From the IMG/VR virus record IMGVR_UViG_3300049740_002426, positions 1 through 27,337 of that record: a stretch of 27,337 nt of DNA, one strand, 5' to 3'. This DNA is from a virus. Positions 15,177 to 22,670 of the stretch are shown piece by piece. Both the position numbers and the translations under genes were made by a program. Position 1 is the first letter of the stretch. Each line of letters begins with the position of its first letter. A model generated the notes under the pieces. It was not told where the DNA came from, searched no databases, and saw only the letters and a program-made list of their open reading frames with translations.

Positions 15177-15929
15177 TTACCAGCCTACCCGGCGGGTCAA
15201 ACGAAGTGATCCTTTATGCTTCTGAGGAGTGACTAATGTCCGTAATCTTTTTCTCGCCTCTTCCGCCATACGAGCAATAAATTCTTTATTTGCGCCATTA
15301 TATCTCGGGTCGGAAAGTAGTTTTGCCTGTGCAATCGGGTACATAATATCCCACACGAGTTCGCCAGGAATTCTCGGTTTATCGGTATTCGCACTTAATG
15401 GGTCGGGAATAATATTGGCATAGACTTCGACATCATACGCCTTATCAGGGATCGGATATAAATAAAATCGCGGGATTACATCTCCGTCACTTCCATCATC
15501 ACGATTATCCAAATAATACCAGATAGGACGGCCAACTTCCGCTTCATTTTCCTTGTACATGGGAAAGCTCAATCCTCGACCGGATGGTGCTCTAAAATCC
15601 CATGAGAAAATAGAACGGGCACGAATCTCAGCCTCAGGGCCGCTCATTGGAGATAGCGGGCCCTCCCCTACTAATACTGGAATTTTATCAACAGATGTTA
15701 CTTGTTTCGGAAGAGATACTCCCGCCTGCATTTCAGTAAAGGACAGCGTAAACTTTTTCTGCGCCCACATCGCCCGTCGGCCATCAATCGGATTGTAGCA
15801 TTCACGATGTGCCTGATTGATACATATCTCCAAACGGTTTTGATCGACCGGTGGAAGATCGTCCGCTTCGTCCGCTCCAAGCATAGACGCAAGCTGATCC
15901 TTGAGAGCTTTGAAAGTGATATCGATCAT
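15177..15929 (-). CDS. Head-tail adaptor-like protein (T7 gp11-like by position)
   Basis: This 250-aa protein starts MIDITFKALKDQLASMLG. The N-terminal helices contain RLEICINQAHRECYN, then a beta region with PRFYLYPIPDKAYDVEVYANIIPDPLS. A helical C-terminus follows (LVWDIMYPIAQAKLLSDPRYN..EFIARMAEEARKRLRTL). This layout, with 'x-YPxPD-x-Y-xVxVxA' in the middle, is typical of phage tubular/adaptor proteins that attach to the portal. It follows the capsid gene, as gene 11 does in T7. A CAACCGGTAG element lies 33 nt before the ATG, followed by TAATAT at -10 spacing. Confidence 0.65.
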   Translation of the reverse strand: MIDITFKALKDQLASMLGADEADDLPPVDQNRLEICINQAHRECYNPIDGRRAMWAQKKFTLSFTEMQAGVSLPKQVTSVDKIPVLVGEGPLSPMSGPEAEIRARSIFSWDFRAPSGRGLSFPMYKENEAEVGRPIWYYLDNRDDGSDGDVIPRFYLYPIPDKAYDVEVYANIIPDPLSANTDKPRIPGELVWDIMYPIAQAKLLSDPRYNGANKEFIARMAEEARKRLRTLVTPQKHKGSLRLTRRVGW

Positions 15930-15938
15930 TAAAAAATA

Positions 15939-16238
15939 TTAGGAAACCGCCAGCTCTTCCGCTACCGGTTGACTTTTGGCCTTCGGCTTACGGGCTTTGG
16001 CCTTTGGCTTAGGCTCTTCGGTTTTGGTCTCAAGATATACGGAAAAGAACATGGTCTTATAAAGTTTACCCTGAGTCCGAAAGATATCATCTATTTGCTT
16101 TTGGTTCTCAGGCTCGAAAGCAAAATGTCTGATCTCTTTGTCCCAAACGAAATTGTAACGGACTTGGCTCATACCTTTTACGCGAATATTGGGTGTAGCA
16201 CCCATTTGATTACTTTTTCCTAATATTATGATCTTCAT
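15939..16238 (-). CDS. Hypothetical 99-aa protein with basic Pro-Lys tail
   Basis: The N-terminal 70 residues (MKIIILGKSNQMGATPNIRV..VWDKEIRHFAFEPENQKQIDDIF) look folded. The tail KPKAKARKPKAKSQP is highly basic and probably binds nucleic acid or is flexible. It sits immediately after the capsid terminator, so its expression appears to depend on read-through. By place it may be a head completion or decoration protein. Family not recognised. Confidence 0.55.
   Translation of the reverse strand: MKIIILGKSNQMGATPNIRVKGMSQVRYNFVWDKEIRHFAFEPENQKQIDDIFRTQGKLYKTMFFSVYLETKTEEPKPKAKARKPKAKSQPVAEELAVS
15962..15971 (-). promoter_or_regulatory. CAACCGGTAG element upstream of the adaptor-like gene
   Basis: Nine of ten bases match CAACCGGTTG. 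It is inside the 3' end of the 99-aa gene, 33 nt before the ATG at 15929. A TAATAT hexamer follows at the 17-bp spacing measured from TAGCGG. Confidence 0.45.
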
Positions 16239-16240
16239 TG

Positions 16241-16280
16241 TATATAAAAAGCCTCTCCCCAGCGAATGCCGAGGAGAGGC
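16241..16280 (-). terminator. Intrinsic terminator after the major capsid gene
   Basis: On the - strand, GCCTCTCC and GGAGAGGC (16251-16258 and 16273-16280) form an 8-bp stem with a 14-nt loop, followed by TTTTTATATA (16241-16250). It lies 42 bp after the capsid stop and only about 3 bp before the start codon of the next gene. T7 likewise has a terminator just after its capsid gene. Confidence 0.8.
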
Positions 16281-16321
16281 CGGTTTGATTGGTTATGGGG
16301 AGGGAAAAATCCGTTCCATTA

Positions 16322-17809
16322 CTACTGAGTCAAGGACAACCCAGGAACCTGACGAACAACTTCAACAAGTTGTACGGAAGGAACTCTTCCACGGGTGTCA
16401 TGACGAGCAGCCATACCATAGACAGACTGAACACCAACAGCAGAGAGGTGTGCCTCATTTCCGCTGTTTGCGAAGTCGTCGTAGTGGAAGATTTGCTCAC
16501 CGTAGATCTTACCTTTCGCCATGTACATAGCGTCTTTACCCATAGCGAGTGCGTAACCGATAGGAGTACCGATTTCATTAGCTTGGACAAACAATGCGCC
16601 AGCTGCGAAAGCGTCACCCACTTTAACATTTCCGGTCAATCCACCGTCACCAGCAACACGACTTAAGGTAATCGCGCCGAGGTCAGCAGAAACATTGTTG
16701 TGGTCGTACTCGTAGAGTGCAACTTCACCGTTGGTGTCGATACCAAGGACATAGAAAGTTCCGTTGTCGTTAGTACCCATTGCAACTCCGCCTCCACCAG
16801 GGATACGAACTTGTACACCACGGAAGTTAGCTGCGTAATCTCCGTCATTTCCACCAAGTGCGCCAGCGGCAGTTGCGTCAGCAATTGCACTGTATGCATA
16901 GAAGGTAGGAAGAAGAGGAGAACCTTGACGACCGCGAGCGGTGTCGATTACTACATTGTGGTTAGCAATGATGTTGTTATCCCACTTGGCATAGCTTCCG
17001 GAATAGAGCTTGTTGTCTGCACTGCGAACATCAGCAGATGTGATAGCTTCGAGGTAGTCGGGGTCAGAACGCAGAGGGCGTAAGCATGCGTCAGGAGCGA
17101 AGAATAAGTAACCAGGAATTTCTTGGTTTTGGTCTCCGCCAGTTTGCATAGGCTCAGCACCGTTAGCGATCAATGCTTGCTTAGCTTCTTGGATGATGTC
17201 GGTACTTAATCCGTCAACATATTTAAGAGCTCCGCTAGCGCCGGTTCCGTATCCAGAAATGAAGTTGGATCCAGTAGCGTGTTTCAAGCAGATTTGACGA
17301 AGCGCGTATTGGATTTGGTCCTGCTCGGTACGACTCATCCACTCGGACATAACCTCAGCAGAAAGCTGATCGATGGTTTTGCCGGTGAAGCGCATAAGCT
17401 TAAGAACTTGAGTCCAGGATACTGCGTGACGAACGAGATCAACCTCAACGGAGAAAGTTCCGAAGTCGAGGGTATCTGTAGCATTCTTGAGGATTTCTTC
17501 CCCACGAACACCTTGTCCACGGATAGGAGCAACAGTAGTGAAAGTCACTTTGTCGCTTCCGCCAGCGGATAGGTCGCGTTTCTCAGTAATAGGAGCTCCG
17601 CTTCCTTCGCCACCGATGAACTTTGCGAAGATATTCTTTTCTCTTGCGTCACGAGATACGAGCTCAGACCAAAGTCTTGAACGCAAATCGGAGTTAGGAC
17701 CTGAGAGCAGATCCTGATAAGAGGTAGTGTTAGATACGAGATCAACATTGCCGGCAGCTTGTGCTGCTGCAATGGGATCTGGGTTTGCTGGTATGCTTTT
17801 AATAGCCAT
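16322..17809 (-). CDS. Major capsid protein, N4gp56-like family
   Basis: This 495-aa protein is expected to form the head shell. The key signature is KVTFTTVAPIRGQGVRGEEIL followed by TDTLDFGTFSVEVDLVRHAVSW, matching the 'GqGvrG-(n)-LeG.e..L.f....V.vd..rhav' core of N4gp56/DUF4043 capsid proteins. The later GYLFFAPDACLRPLRSDPDYLEA and AYSAIADATAAGALGGN fit the same fold. It directly follows the scaffold gene (41-bp gap) and ends before a terminator. The leader is AT-rich without a Shine-Dalgarno. Its even codon-level composition compared with neighbours suggests an abundant product. Confidence 0.85.
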   Translation of the reverse strand: MAIKSIPANPDPIAAAQAAGNVDLVSNTTSYQDLLSGPNSDLRSRLWSELVSRDAREKNIFAKFIGGEGSGAPITEKRDLSAGGSDKVTFTTVAPIRGQGVRGEEILKNATDTLDFGTFSVEVDLVRHAVSWTQVLKLMRFTGKTIDQLSAEVMSEWMSRTEQDQIQYALRQICLKHATGSNFISGYGTGASGALKYVDGLSTDIIQEAKQALIANGAEPMQTGGDQNQEIPGYLFFAPDACLRPLRSDPDYLEAITSADVRSADNKLYSGSYAKWDNNIIANHNVVIDTARGRQGSPLLPTFYAYSAIADATAAGALGGNDGDYAANFRGVQVRIPGGGGVAMGTNDNGTFYVLGIDTNGEVALYEYDHNNVSADLGAITLSRVAGDGGLTGNVKVGDAFAAGALFVQANEIGTPIGYALAMGKDAMYMAKGKIYGEQIFHYDDFANSGNEAHLSAVGVQSVYGMAARHDTRGRVPSVQLVEVVRQVPGLSLTQ

Positions 17810-17850
17810 TGTATTTAGTAATTATTGGGTGATGATAGTTGATACCCAGA

Positions 17851-18906
17851 TTACCTTAGAGGTGATGCTCCTCCTGGACTCCCCAGCAATTTGTAAAGAT
17901 CATCATTACTCATTTGAGGAAGTTGTTGAAGCAAGCCGTCTGCGGTAACCTGAGCGTTTACAGGTTGTGCCGTAGTCCCAGTCGTCAACACTTTGGCCTG
18001 AGTTCCCATTTGCGGGGCTGGAGCGGGAGCCGGGGCTGGAGCGAGTTGCTCCTGCTGTGCTACCGGTGCCTGATGCAAAGATGCAAATTCATTTGCAATG
18101 ATTTCGGGCCATTTTGGTGAGTCAAAGACTGCGGCGTAGTCGGGGTCGGACTGAGCCTGGGTCACATAATCATCGAACTGTTTACGATAAACTGATTGTT
18201 TATCCTTCAGATCGGGAAAACGGTCATAGACTCGGTCACGGCTTTCCATCGCTTTGCTGCGATGGGTTTGATAAACCACCTGCTCTCTTTCCTGCAACAT
18301 TTGCTCTTTACGGAGAGTAATAGTCTGCAATTGAAGTTCTTGCTTCATGATCTCACGCTGCAATTTCAGCGCTTCGGTCGTTTCAAGTTCTTCTGCTGCT
18401 TTCTCTACTTTTCCTTCAAGCTCAAGGATTGATGCACGGATGTCGTCAGCCTGTTTATCAATGCCACTGATTGGGTCGGGCTCGGTCGCCTCGACTTGCT
18501 CCTGATTGGGCGTAATTGATTGCTGAGCGGGTTGTTGCGCTTCCTGACCGTAGATGATCCTTGAAGCATCGGCGAAAGAACCTTGGAATCCTTCAGATCT
18601 GTACAAATCAATGACTTGCTGATCCAATTCGTTGCGAGGACGAATCCTACGCTTTCCAAGCTTTTCCTCCTCGTCAGCTTCGGTATCCTCGGGCTGAGCC
18701 TCTTCGGCTTGCGGCTCCGGGCTTTGACTTTCGGCTTCCGGCTCTGGGACTGTGTCCTCAGGCTGTGGGGCTTCGGTCGAAGGCTGAACTTCTTCGGTCG
18801 CTGGCGTTATACCCAAAGCATTGCGAAGATCGTCCGTGGACGCATTCTCAATGCTAAACTCTGATTCTGTTTGCGGGGAGTCAACCTCCGCAGTAGCTGT
18901 TTCCAT
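17851..18906 (-). CDS. Scaffolding protein (probable)
   Basis: This is a 351-aa acidic protein. Residues 1-85 are Glu/Pro/Ser/Gln-rich (STEAPQPEDTVPEPEAES). The middle (about 145-220) is a long Lys/Glu/Gln helix (ELEGKVEKAAEELETTEALKL). A Gln/Ala/Pro linker (PAPAPAPAPQ) follows, then a C-terminal tail ending in MSNDDLYKLLGSPGGASPLR. High charge, coiled coil and position immediately before the major capsid gene are the standard profile of phage scaffolds. No protease domain is seen. It begins 33 nt after a CAACCGGTTA element. Confidence 0.75.
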   Translation of the reverse strand: METATAEVDSPQTESEFSIENASTDDLRNALGITPATEEVQPSTEAPQPEDTVPEPEAESQSPEPQAEEAQPEDTEADEEEKLGKRRIRPRNELDQQVIDLYRSEGFQGSFADASRIIYGQEAQQPAQQSITPNQEQVEATEPDPISGIDKQADDIRASILELEGKVEKAAEELETTEALKLQREIMKQELQLQTITLRKEQMLQEREQVVYQTHRSKAMESRDRVYDRFPDLKDKQSVYRKQFDDYVTQAQSDPDYAAVFDSPKWPEIIANEFASLHQAPVAQQEQLAPAPAPAPAPQMGTQAKVLTTGTTAQPVNAQVTADGLLQQLPQMSNDDLYKLLGSPGGASPLR

Positions 18907-18920
18907 ACTGCGAAGATATA

Positions 18921-18948
18921 CACCGGTTTACAAAAAAGTAACCGGTTG
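18921..18948 (-). promoter_or_regulatory. Paired CAACCGG-type elements upstream of the scaffold-capsid unit
   Basis: CAACCGGTTA (18939-18948, nine of ten) ends 33 nt before the scaffold start. A second, weaker copy, AAACCGGTGT (18921-18930), lies 18 bp further on. The short gap contains no Shine-Dalgarno. A TATATC/TATCTT sequence lies at the -10 position. Confidence 0.5.
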
Positions 18949-18953
18949 GGAAC

Positions 18954-19091
18954 TTATCCGTAAGTACCTTTTCTGACCGGTTTCTTATCTCCCTTTTTTC
19001 CTTCCGATTTCTCACCTAAACAGGTTTTAAATTTGGAACAGAGAGGTTTCTTTTTTTCCGGACAGTCTTCGCATGGTTTAAATTCTGCCAT
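18954..19091 (-). CDS. Small Cys-rich basic protein
   Basis: ATG at 19089-19091, stop at 18954-18956, 45 aa. It has CEDCPEKKKPLCSKFKTC, four Cys in a spacing that could bind zinc, and a Lys-rich tail. It begins 3 bp after the stop of the holin-like gene, in tight operon order. No family recognised. Confidence 0.55.
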   Translation of the reverse strand: MAEFKPCEDCPEKKKPLCSKFKTCLGEKSEGKKGDKKPVRKGTYG

Positions 19092-19094
19092 CGT

Positions 19095-19247
19095 TCAGTC
19101 TTTCTTTCTTAATGTTTGGATTAATTTTGTGGCCATATATGCGGTGGTTACTACCCCGCATACTATAGCAATGATTTCATTCCATTGACCAAGGGATACT
19201 GTGGCCAAGGTTCCGCTCCAACCAATAATCATAGGCGTATCATTCAT
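19095..19247 (-). CDS. Holin-like small membrane protein
   Basis: ATG at 19245-19247, stop at 19095-19097, 50 aa. There is one clear membrane segment, EIIAIVCGVVTTAYMATKLI (residues 24-43), and a short basic C-terminus (RKKD). Small single-span proteins with positive tails in this position are often holins. Its start overlaps the stop of the lipoprotein-like gene (ATGA). No endolysin is in the window to confirm a lysis cassette. Confidence 0.6.
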   Translation of the reverse strand: MNDTPMIIGWSGTLATVSLGQWNEIIAIVCGVVTTAYMATKLIQTLRKKD

Positions 19248-19663
19248 GAGGTTTCTTGTTTAGATAATTTTTTTACAAAATGTCTTCCATACCAGAAATG
19301 GAATATGAAATAGAGTCCTGTGGCTAATGCGGATATCATCAGTATGTCATATATACCATCCACAGTCTTTTCGAACCACCCCTTGTGCTCATCCATCTTA
19401 ATTTTCACGAGCTCTTCAACATCTCCTTTGCTTATAGCTTCCGCTTTTTTTATCGCGGCCTTTACTTCAGCTTCTGACTTTAATACTTCTCCGCTGGCCG
19501 CTCCAGCGAATGCTCCTAATGCCCCGCCCGCCGGGCCTCCGAGAAGTGCTCCTGTACCCCCGCCAACCGTAGCTCCCAAGGTTGGGTACAATGTTTTCAT
19601 GCTACATCCTCCTAGCAATGCCAGGAGAATAACCAGGAATATATAAATAAGGACTACACGCAT
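19244..19663 (-). CDS. Lipoprotein-like, glycine-zipper membrane protein
   Basis: This 139-aa protein begins MRVVLIYIFLVILLALLGGC, a lipoprotein signal peptide with lipobox LGGC (Cys20). The next region is a Gly/Ala zipper (TLGATVGGGTGALLGGPAGG ALGAF). Then comes a charged helix (EVLKSEAEVKAAIKKAEAISKGDVEELVKIKMDE, split here only by reading), and a second membrane span (ILMISALATGLYFIFHFWY) with a basic end. It may act in the envelope during lysis or DNA entry. It begins right after the terminator at 19675-19711 and is coupled to the holin-like gene. Confidence 0.65.
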   Translation of the reverse strand: MRVVLIYIFLVILLALLGGCSMKTLYPTLGATVGGGTGALLGGPAGGALGAFAGAASGEVLKSEAEVKAAIKKAEAISKGDVEELVKIKMDEHKGWFEKTVDGIYDILMISALATGLYFIFHFWYGRHFVKKLSKQETS

Positions 19664-19674
19664 GGGAGATAGGG

Positions 19675-19711
19675 TAAAAAAAGGGGTCAGAGGATTACCC
19701 TCCGACCCCTT
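19675..19711 (-). terminator. Intrinsic terminator after the coiled-coil fibre gene
   Basis: On the - strand, AAGGGGTC-GGAGGG pairs with CCTCT-GACCCCTT around a small loop (19681-19711), followed by a run of seven T (19676-19682). It lies 26 bp after the fibre stop and about 12 bp before the start of the lipoprotein-like gene. There is no room for a separate promoter between them. Confidence 0.85.
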
Positions 19712-19736
19712 AAGAGATTCAATAGGCGATTAAACC

Positions 19737-20741
19737 TTATGCGTTCAACGCAGAGGTAAATTCAGCCAACGATCCAAGGTTGTCTGCTCCGACATAAACA
19801 TCAGAAACTTTGATGTCCATAAGCTCAGCGTTTGAGTCGTCGCCAGAGATGTCAGTTGATGTAGAGGTAGCGGAAGTTTTGTAGCATACGAACTTGTCTT
19901 CACCTTCGTCGAATACCAATGCAACATTGTCTTCGCTGGCTCCACGCTCCATGATCAATCCAACATCATTTGCGTTGTTGGATGAGTCACCTGCTCCGTC
20001 ATTGAGAAGCATGATGGAGTCTTTAACCTGAGAGTTAACGGTTTCCAAGCTGGTGGTTGTACCTTGAACGGTCAAGTTACCGCTAAGAACCAAGTTGGTT
20101 CCAGAAACATCACCGGTAAACGATGCACCGGCAAGATCAGCCTTGATGTTGTCAAGGTTGGTTACTGCTGCTGCACGGGTAGAAGCTTCAGCGGAAACTG
20201 CTGCGATACGAGCGGTCTCTTCGTCAGAGATTGCAGTAGCGTTAGCAGATTCGGCGGCTCTAGCGGTGCTTGCTTCAGCGTCGATGTTGCTTTGAAGAGT
20301 AGTGTCAGCAGAAGATCTGGCGGTCGCTTCAGCAGTAACTGCAGCAGCACGATCAGAAACCTCAGTTGCTAAGTTAGTGGTAAGAGTCGAGTCAGCAGCG
20401 ATACGAGCAGTCTCTTCGTCGTCGATGTTACTTTGAAGAGTGGTATCAGCAGATGAACGAGCAGATGCTTCAGCAGAAACTGCGTTGGTACGATCAGTAA
20501 CTTCTTGAGCGAGGTTAGAGGTCAATACACCTTCAGCTGCGGTTGCACGAGTTTCCTCGTCGCTGATTGCGGTTGCGTTAGCTGCTTCAGCTGCACGAGC
20601 GGTGCTCGCTTCTGATGCAAGATTGGTGGTGAGGGTACTGTCAGCGGCGATACGAGCTGCTTCTTCAGCAGAAATCGCGGTATTAACGCCGTCGATTTTA
20701 CCTTTAACTGCACTACCGATTTGTGAGAGAATATTGGACAT
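19737..20741 (-). CDS. Long coiled-coil tail fibre-like protein
   Basis: In this 334-aa protein, residues 1-20 (MSNILSQIGSAVKGKIDGVN) share an opening with the 171-aa and + strand 64-aa proteins. Residues 20-205 are repeats such as DEETARIAADSTLTTNLATE and VTAEATARSSADTTLQSNI, an Ala/Ser/Thr/Glu heptad pattern seen in trimeric phage fibres. The C-terminal 130 residues (FTGDVSGTNLVLSGNLTVQGTTT onward) look like a beta-rich tip or chaperone-like domain. A CAACCGATTG element lies 98 nt upstream. A strong terminator follows. Confidence 0.8.
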   Translation of the reverse strand: MSNILSQIGSAVKGKIDGVNTAISAEEAARIAADSTLTTNLASEASTARAAEAANATAISDEETRATAAEGVLTSNLAQEVTDRTNAVSAEASARSSADTTLQSNIDDEETARIAADSTLTTNLATEVSDRAAAVTAEATARSSADTTLQSNIDAEASTARAAESANATAISDEETARIAAVSAEASTRAAAVTNLDNIKADLAGASFTGDVSGTNLVLSGNLTVQGTTTSLETVNSQVKDSIMLLNDGAGDSSNNANDVGLIMERGASEDNVALVFDEGEDKFVCYKTSATSTSTDISGDDSNAELMDIKVSDVYVGADNLGSLAEFTSALNA

Positions 20742-20805
20742 AGCTTATATAGATATGGGTTAGATTAATCTGGGTTAAAAAGAGATGAGACTGCCCACCT
20801 CCAAG

Positions 20806-20814
20806 TGCTATAAT
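20806..20814 (+). promoter_or_regulatory. Extended -10 promoter for the + strand islet
   Basis: TGCTATAAT matches the extended -10 consensus TGnTATAAT exactly. The -35 region at the expected distance (about 20786) is poor, as is common for this promoter class. Transcription would begin near 20821 and leave a leader of about 70 nt containing the tandem CAACCGRTTG sites. TAATACTC (20811-20818) and GAGTATTA (20873-20880) form an 8-bp inverted repeat spanning that leader. Confidence 0.6.
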
Positions 20815-20838
20815 ACTCGGACAGGCAGACCCTATTCT

Positions 20839-20858
20839 CAATCGGTTGCAACCGGTCG
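20839..20858. promoter_or_regulatory. Tandem CAACCGRTTG sites between the fibre gene and the + strand HTH gene
   Basis: CAATCGGTTG (20839-20848; its complement is CAACCGATTG) is directly followed by CAACCGGTCG (20849-20858, nine of ten). A weaker AACCGG core is at 20863-20868. This is the only tandem occurrence in the window. It sits in the leader of the + strand helix-turn-helix gene and 98 nt upstream of the - strand fibre gene, where it could serve both directions. Confidence 0.6.
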
Positions 20859-20890
20859 CTAGAACCGGAAATGAGTATTACTAATCGTTT

Positions 20891-21073
20891 ATGGTCGCAA
20901 AAGAAATTCGCTACCTTTCACCAAGAAAGATCCGAGAACGCATGGATGTTTCCGCTGGCACTGTTCGTAGATGGGCAAAACAATACGGATGGGAAAGGAA
21001 AAATATTAACGCTCGTGTGATCCGATACTTGGCCACGGATGTTGAGCAAAGCCTGGGGGTATCTTTCGAATGA
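20891..21073 (+). CDS. Small helix-turn-helix DNA-binding protein
   Basis: This 60-aa protein has PRKIRERMDVSAGTVRRWAK at residues 11-30, a compact helix-turn-helix of the MerR/excisionase type, flanked by basic residues (WERKNINAR). It lies alone on the + strand inside the virion block and shares a 4-base overlap with the next + strand gene. It has an extended -10 promoter upstream and tandem CAACCGRTTG sites in its leader. I infer it may bind that element and control the late genes that carry it. An alternative is a packaging factor (the terminase small subunit class also has such helices). Confidence 0.65.
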   Translation: MVAKEIRYLSPRKIRERMDVSAGTVRRWAKQYGWERKNINARVIRYLATDVEQSLGVSFE

Positions 21074-21264
21074 GTGATCTCGCCAGTCTGATTGGAGGAT
21101 CCGTTCGATCGAGCAAAGGGGTTGTCAAAATCGTGGCGACAGAGGGTATTATAAAAGCAAGAACTTCTGATCCATTAGGATCTCTCGCATTGGGATCCGA
21201 TACCAATAAGCTCTACATATATACCGGGGCCGGCTGGCTTGTTATAAATACCAGCCCTGCGTAA
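21070..21264 (+). CDS. Mini fibre-like protein with NGxxW-type module
   Basis: This 64-aa protein has an N-terminus, MSDLASLIGGSVRSS, that parallels MANILSSLGSAVAT and MSNILSQIGSAVKG of two - strand fibre genes. Its C-terminus, GSLALGSDTNKLYIYTGAGWLVI, is one copy of the 'DTNxLYIYxGxxW' module found in four - strand proteins. This resemblance supports real coding on the + strand. A G-rich run nine bases before the ATG may serve as the ribosome site. Its 3' end overlaps the convergent 107-aa gene by 23 bases. Confidence 0.65.
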   Translation: MSDLASLIGGSVRSSKGVVKIVATEGIIKARTSDPLGSLALGSDTNKLYIYTGAGWLVINTSPA

Positions 21265-21565
21265 GCGAACGCATTGCGGATACCGCAAAAGGGAGAGATC
21301 GGGCGTCTAATCGATCGACCCGAATATTTGCATTCTTTGTCCCCATTCTCGGGGTTCCCTCTTCTTCAAAAGGATATATAAGATCACGCACAAAATCATG
21401 TGCTCCGTTTCTTTTTAACCAGCTCCAATAATTTGATCTTGTACCCTCCTCGCATTCAAGGAGTACATCGAGCTGCCGGAATACCGTCGCGTAAAGCGTT
21501 GCATCCCGAAAGGCTGTGATTGAGGACGGAGGCTCACAGAGTGTGGCCTCAATCCTCAGGATCAT
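21242..21565 (-). CDS. Hypothetical 107-aa protein
   Basis: It starts MILRIEATLCEPPSSITAF, followed by a mostly helical sequence with Arg and aromatics (NYWSWLKRNGAHDFVRDLI). Unlike its neighbours it has no LamG, NGxxW or collagen features. It is the last gene of the adhesion module before the + strand islet, 1 bp after the stop of the 76-aa gene. It could be a fibre assembly helper. Not recognised. Confidence 0.5.
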   Translation of the reverse strand: MILRIEATLCEPPSSITAFRDATLYATVFRQLDVLLECEEGTRSNYWSWLKRNGAHDFVRDLIYPFEEEGTPRMGTKNANIRVDRLDARSLPFAVSAMRSLTQGWYL

Positions 21566-21566
21566 G

Positions 21567-21797
21567 TTATTCTACAGGAAGCTCCTCGGCCCACTCAGAA
21601 CCTGAGAGAATCTCAAGGATCTCGGAATGAGAGTGGGCAGGCTTTCCAGCCAAGAATGCAGGGGCTGATCCTTCAAATTTTACGAAGGTCTTAGATCCAT
21701 CAACTGAAAATCTTAAAGTATTTGCTGAGGTTTCTAGAACCTGATTAAAATCGACCGAAGAAACTTCGGAGGCGTCAATGATTACATAATTTCTCAT
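21567..21797 (-). CDS. 76-aa protein, paralogue of the 22671-22904 gene
   Basis: MRNYVIIDASEVSSVDF and TLRFSVDGSKTFVKFEGSAP are shared almost word for word with the copy one gene pair upstream; about 80 percent of residues agree overall. Differences cluster at the C-terminus (KPAHSHSE versus KQSYDHAE). It always follows a LamG gene, so it may be a dedicated chaperone or subunit of that protein. No known family. Confidence 0.7.
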   Translation of the reverse strand: MRNYVIIDASEVSSVDFNQVLETSANTLRFSVDGSKTFVKFEGSAPAFLAGKPAHSHSEILEILSGSEWAEELPVE

Positions 21798-21802
21798 AGC
21801 TA

Positions 21803-22666
21803 TTAAGAGGGTACTGTTGTTGAAAATGTAGGACCATTTGTGAGAGTACCGTCGTTACCTCCGCTACCCTGATCAGTTATAGTCGTGCCTGTACCACTTT
21901 CATAATCCCCCATTCTCCACCAACCGTCAGGTGAGTAAGAAGTCAAATCCGCTGGTACACCGCTATTGTAAATGTCAGTTAAGTTTTGCGAGGTTAAACC
22001 GGAATCCCAAATCGCAACCTCATCTAATAAGCCCTGGGTGGCGTAATTCGAGTTATGCACTGCCATCACCGCCACATTATCGAAATCTGTTCCTGAAATT
22101 ATTGAAGTAGCAACTTGAGAGCTGTATGATCCCGTGTTACCGCTGTTCAAGATTGCGTTAGGTGCGGTCACACCGTCTATGATTATGTCATACGATGAAC
22201 CATTATGATTTAAACCTATGAGATGCCAACCGGCAGTGAGTTTATCACCATTAACAGGCGCGTCGAATTGAGTTCGATAGGATGTGGTGTAAAGTCCCAA
22301 AAGGTTTTTTGGTGTACCCCAATAGCCCCAAAGAATACCTCCTGCACTACCACCAAAACTCGCAAGATACTTTGCAAGGCTATTAGAGTGGATTCCATTC
22401 GTGCTAGTGACATTGACCCAAAATAACATCGCCCCTAATGAGCGTCCCGCAGTACCTAAGTTCCCCAAAGCGATAACGTCATTAGTGCCATCAAAGTTTA
22501 CGCTGTACTGATTTGGGAATGTTGCCGCGCCGGTGCCATCGCTCTCGAGCTCGACCCATCCGTAACCATTATATACGATAAAGGAATTCGTGTCTGTTTC
22601 GAAGTATGCCTTGCCGAGGATCTCGGAGGCTGTGCTTCTGTTTGCTATTACATCTACTGTTGCCAT
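21803..22666 (-). CDS. LamG-domain adhesin (copy 2)
   Basis: In this 287-aa protein, residues 15-40 carry one 'ETDTNSFIVYNGYGWVELES' module. Then NQYSVNFDGTNDVIALGN opens a concanavalin-like LamG fold (residues about 50-225) with GWHLIGLNHNGSSYDIIIDG and GLLDEVAIWDSGLTSQNLTDIYNSG. The tail is SYSPDGWWRMGD..GSGGNDGTLTNGPTFST. Such domains bind glycans, so this is likely a receptor-binding virion protein. It lies 4 bp after one 77-aa gene and 5 bp before the next. Confidence 0.8.
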   Translation of the reverse strand: MATVDVIANRSTASEILGKAYFETDTNSFIVYNGYGWVELESDGTGAATFPNQYSVNFDGTNDVIALGNLGTAGRSLGAMLFWVNVTSTNGIHSNSLAKYLASFGGSAGGILWGYWGTPKNLLGLYTTSYRTQFDAPVNGDKLTAGWHLIGLNHNGSSYDIIIDGVTAPNAILNSGNTGSYSSQVATSIISGTDFDNVAVMAVHNSNYATQGLLDEVAIWDSGLTSQNLTDIYNSGVPADLTSYSPDGWWRMGDYESGTGTTITDQGSGGNDGTLTNGPTFSTTVPS

Positions 22667-22670
22667 GATA

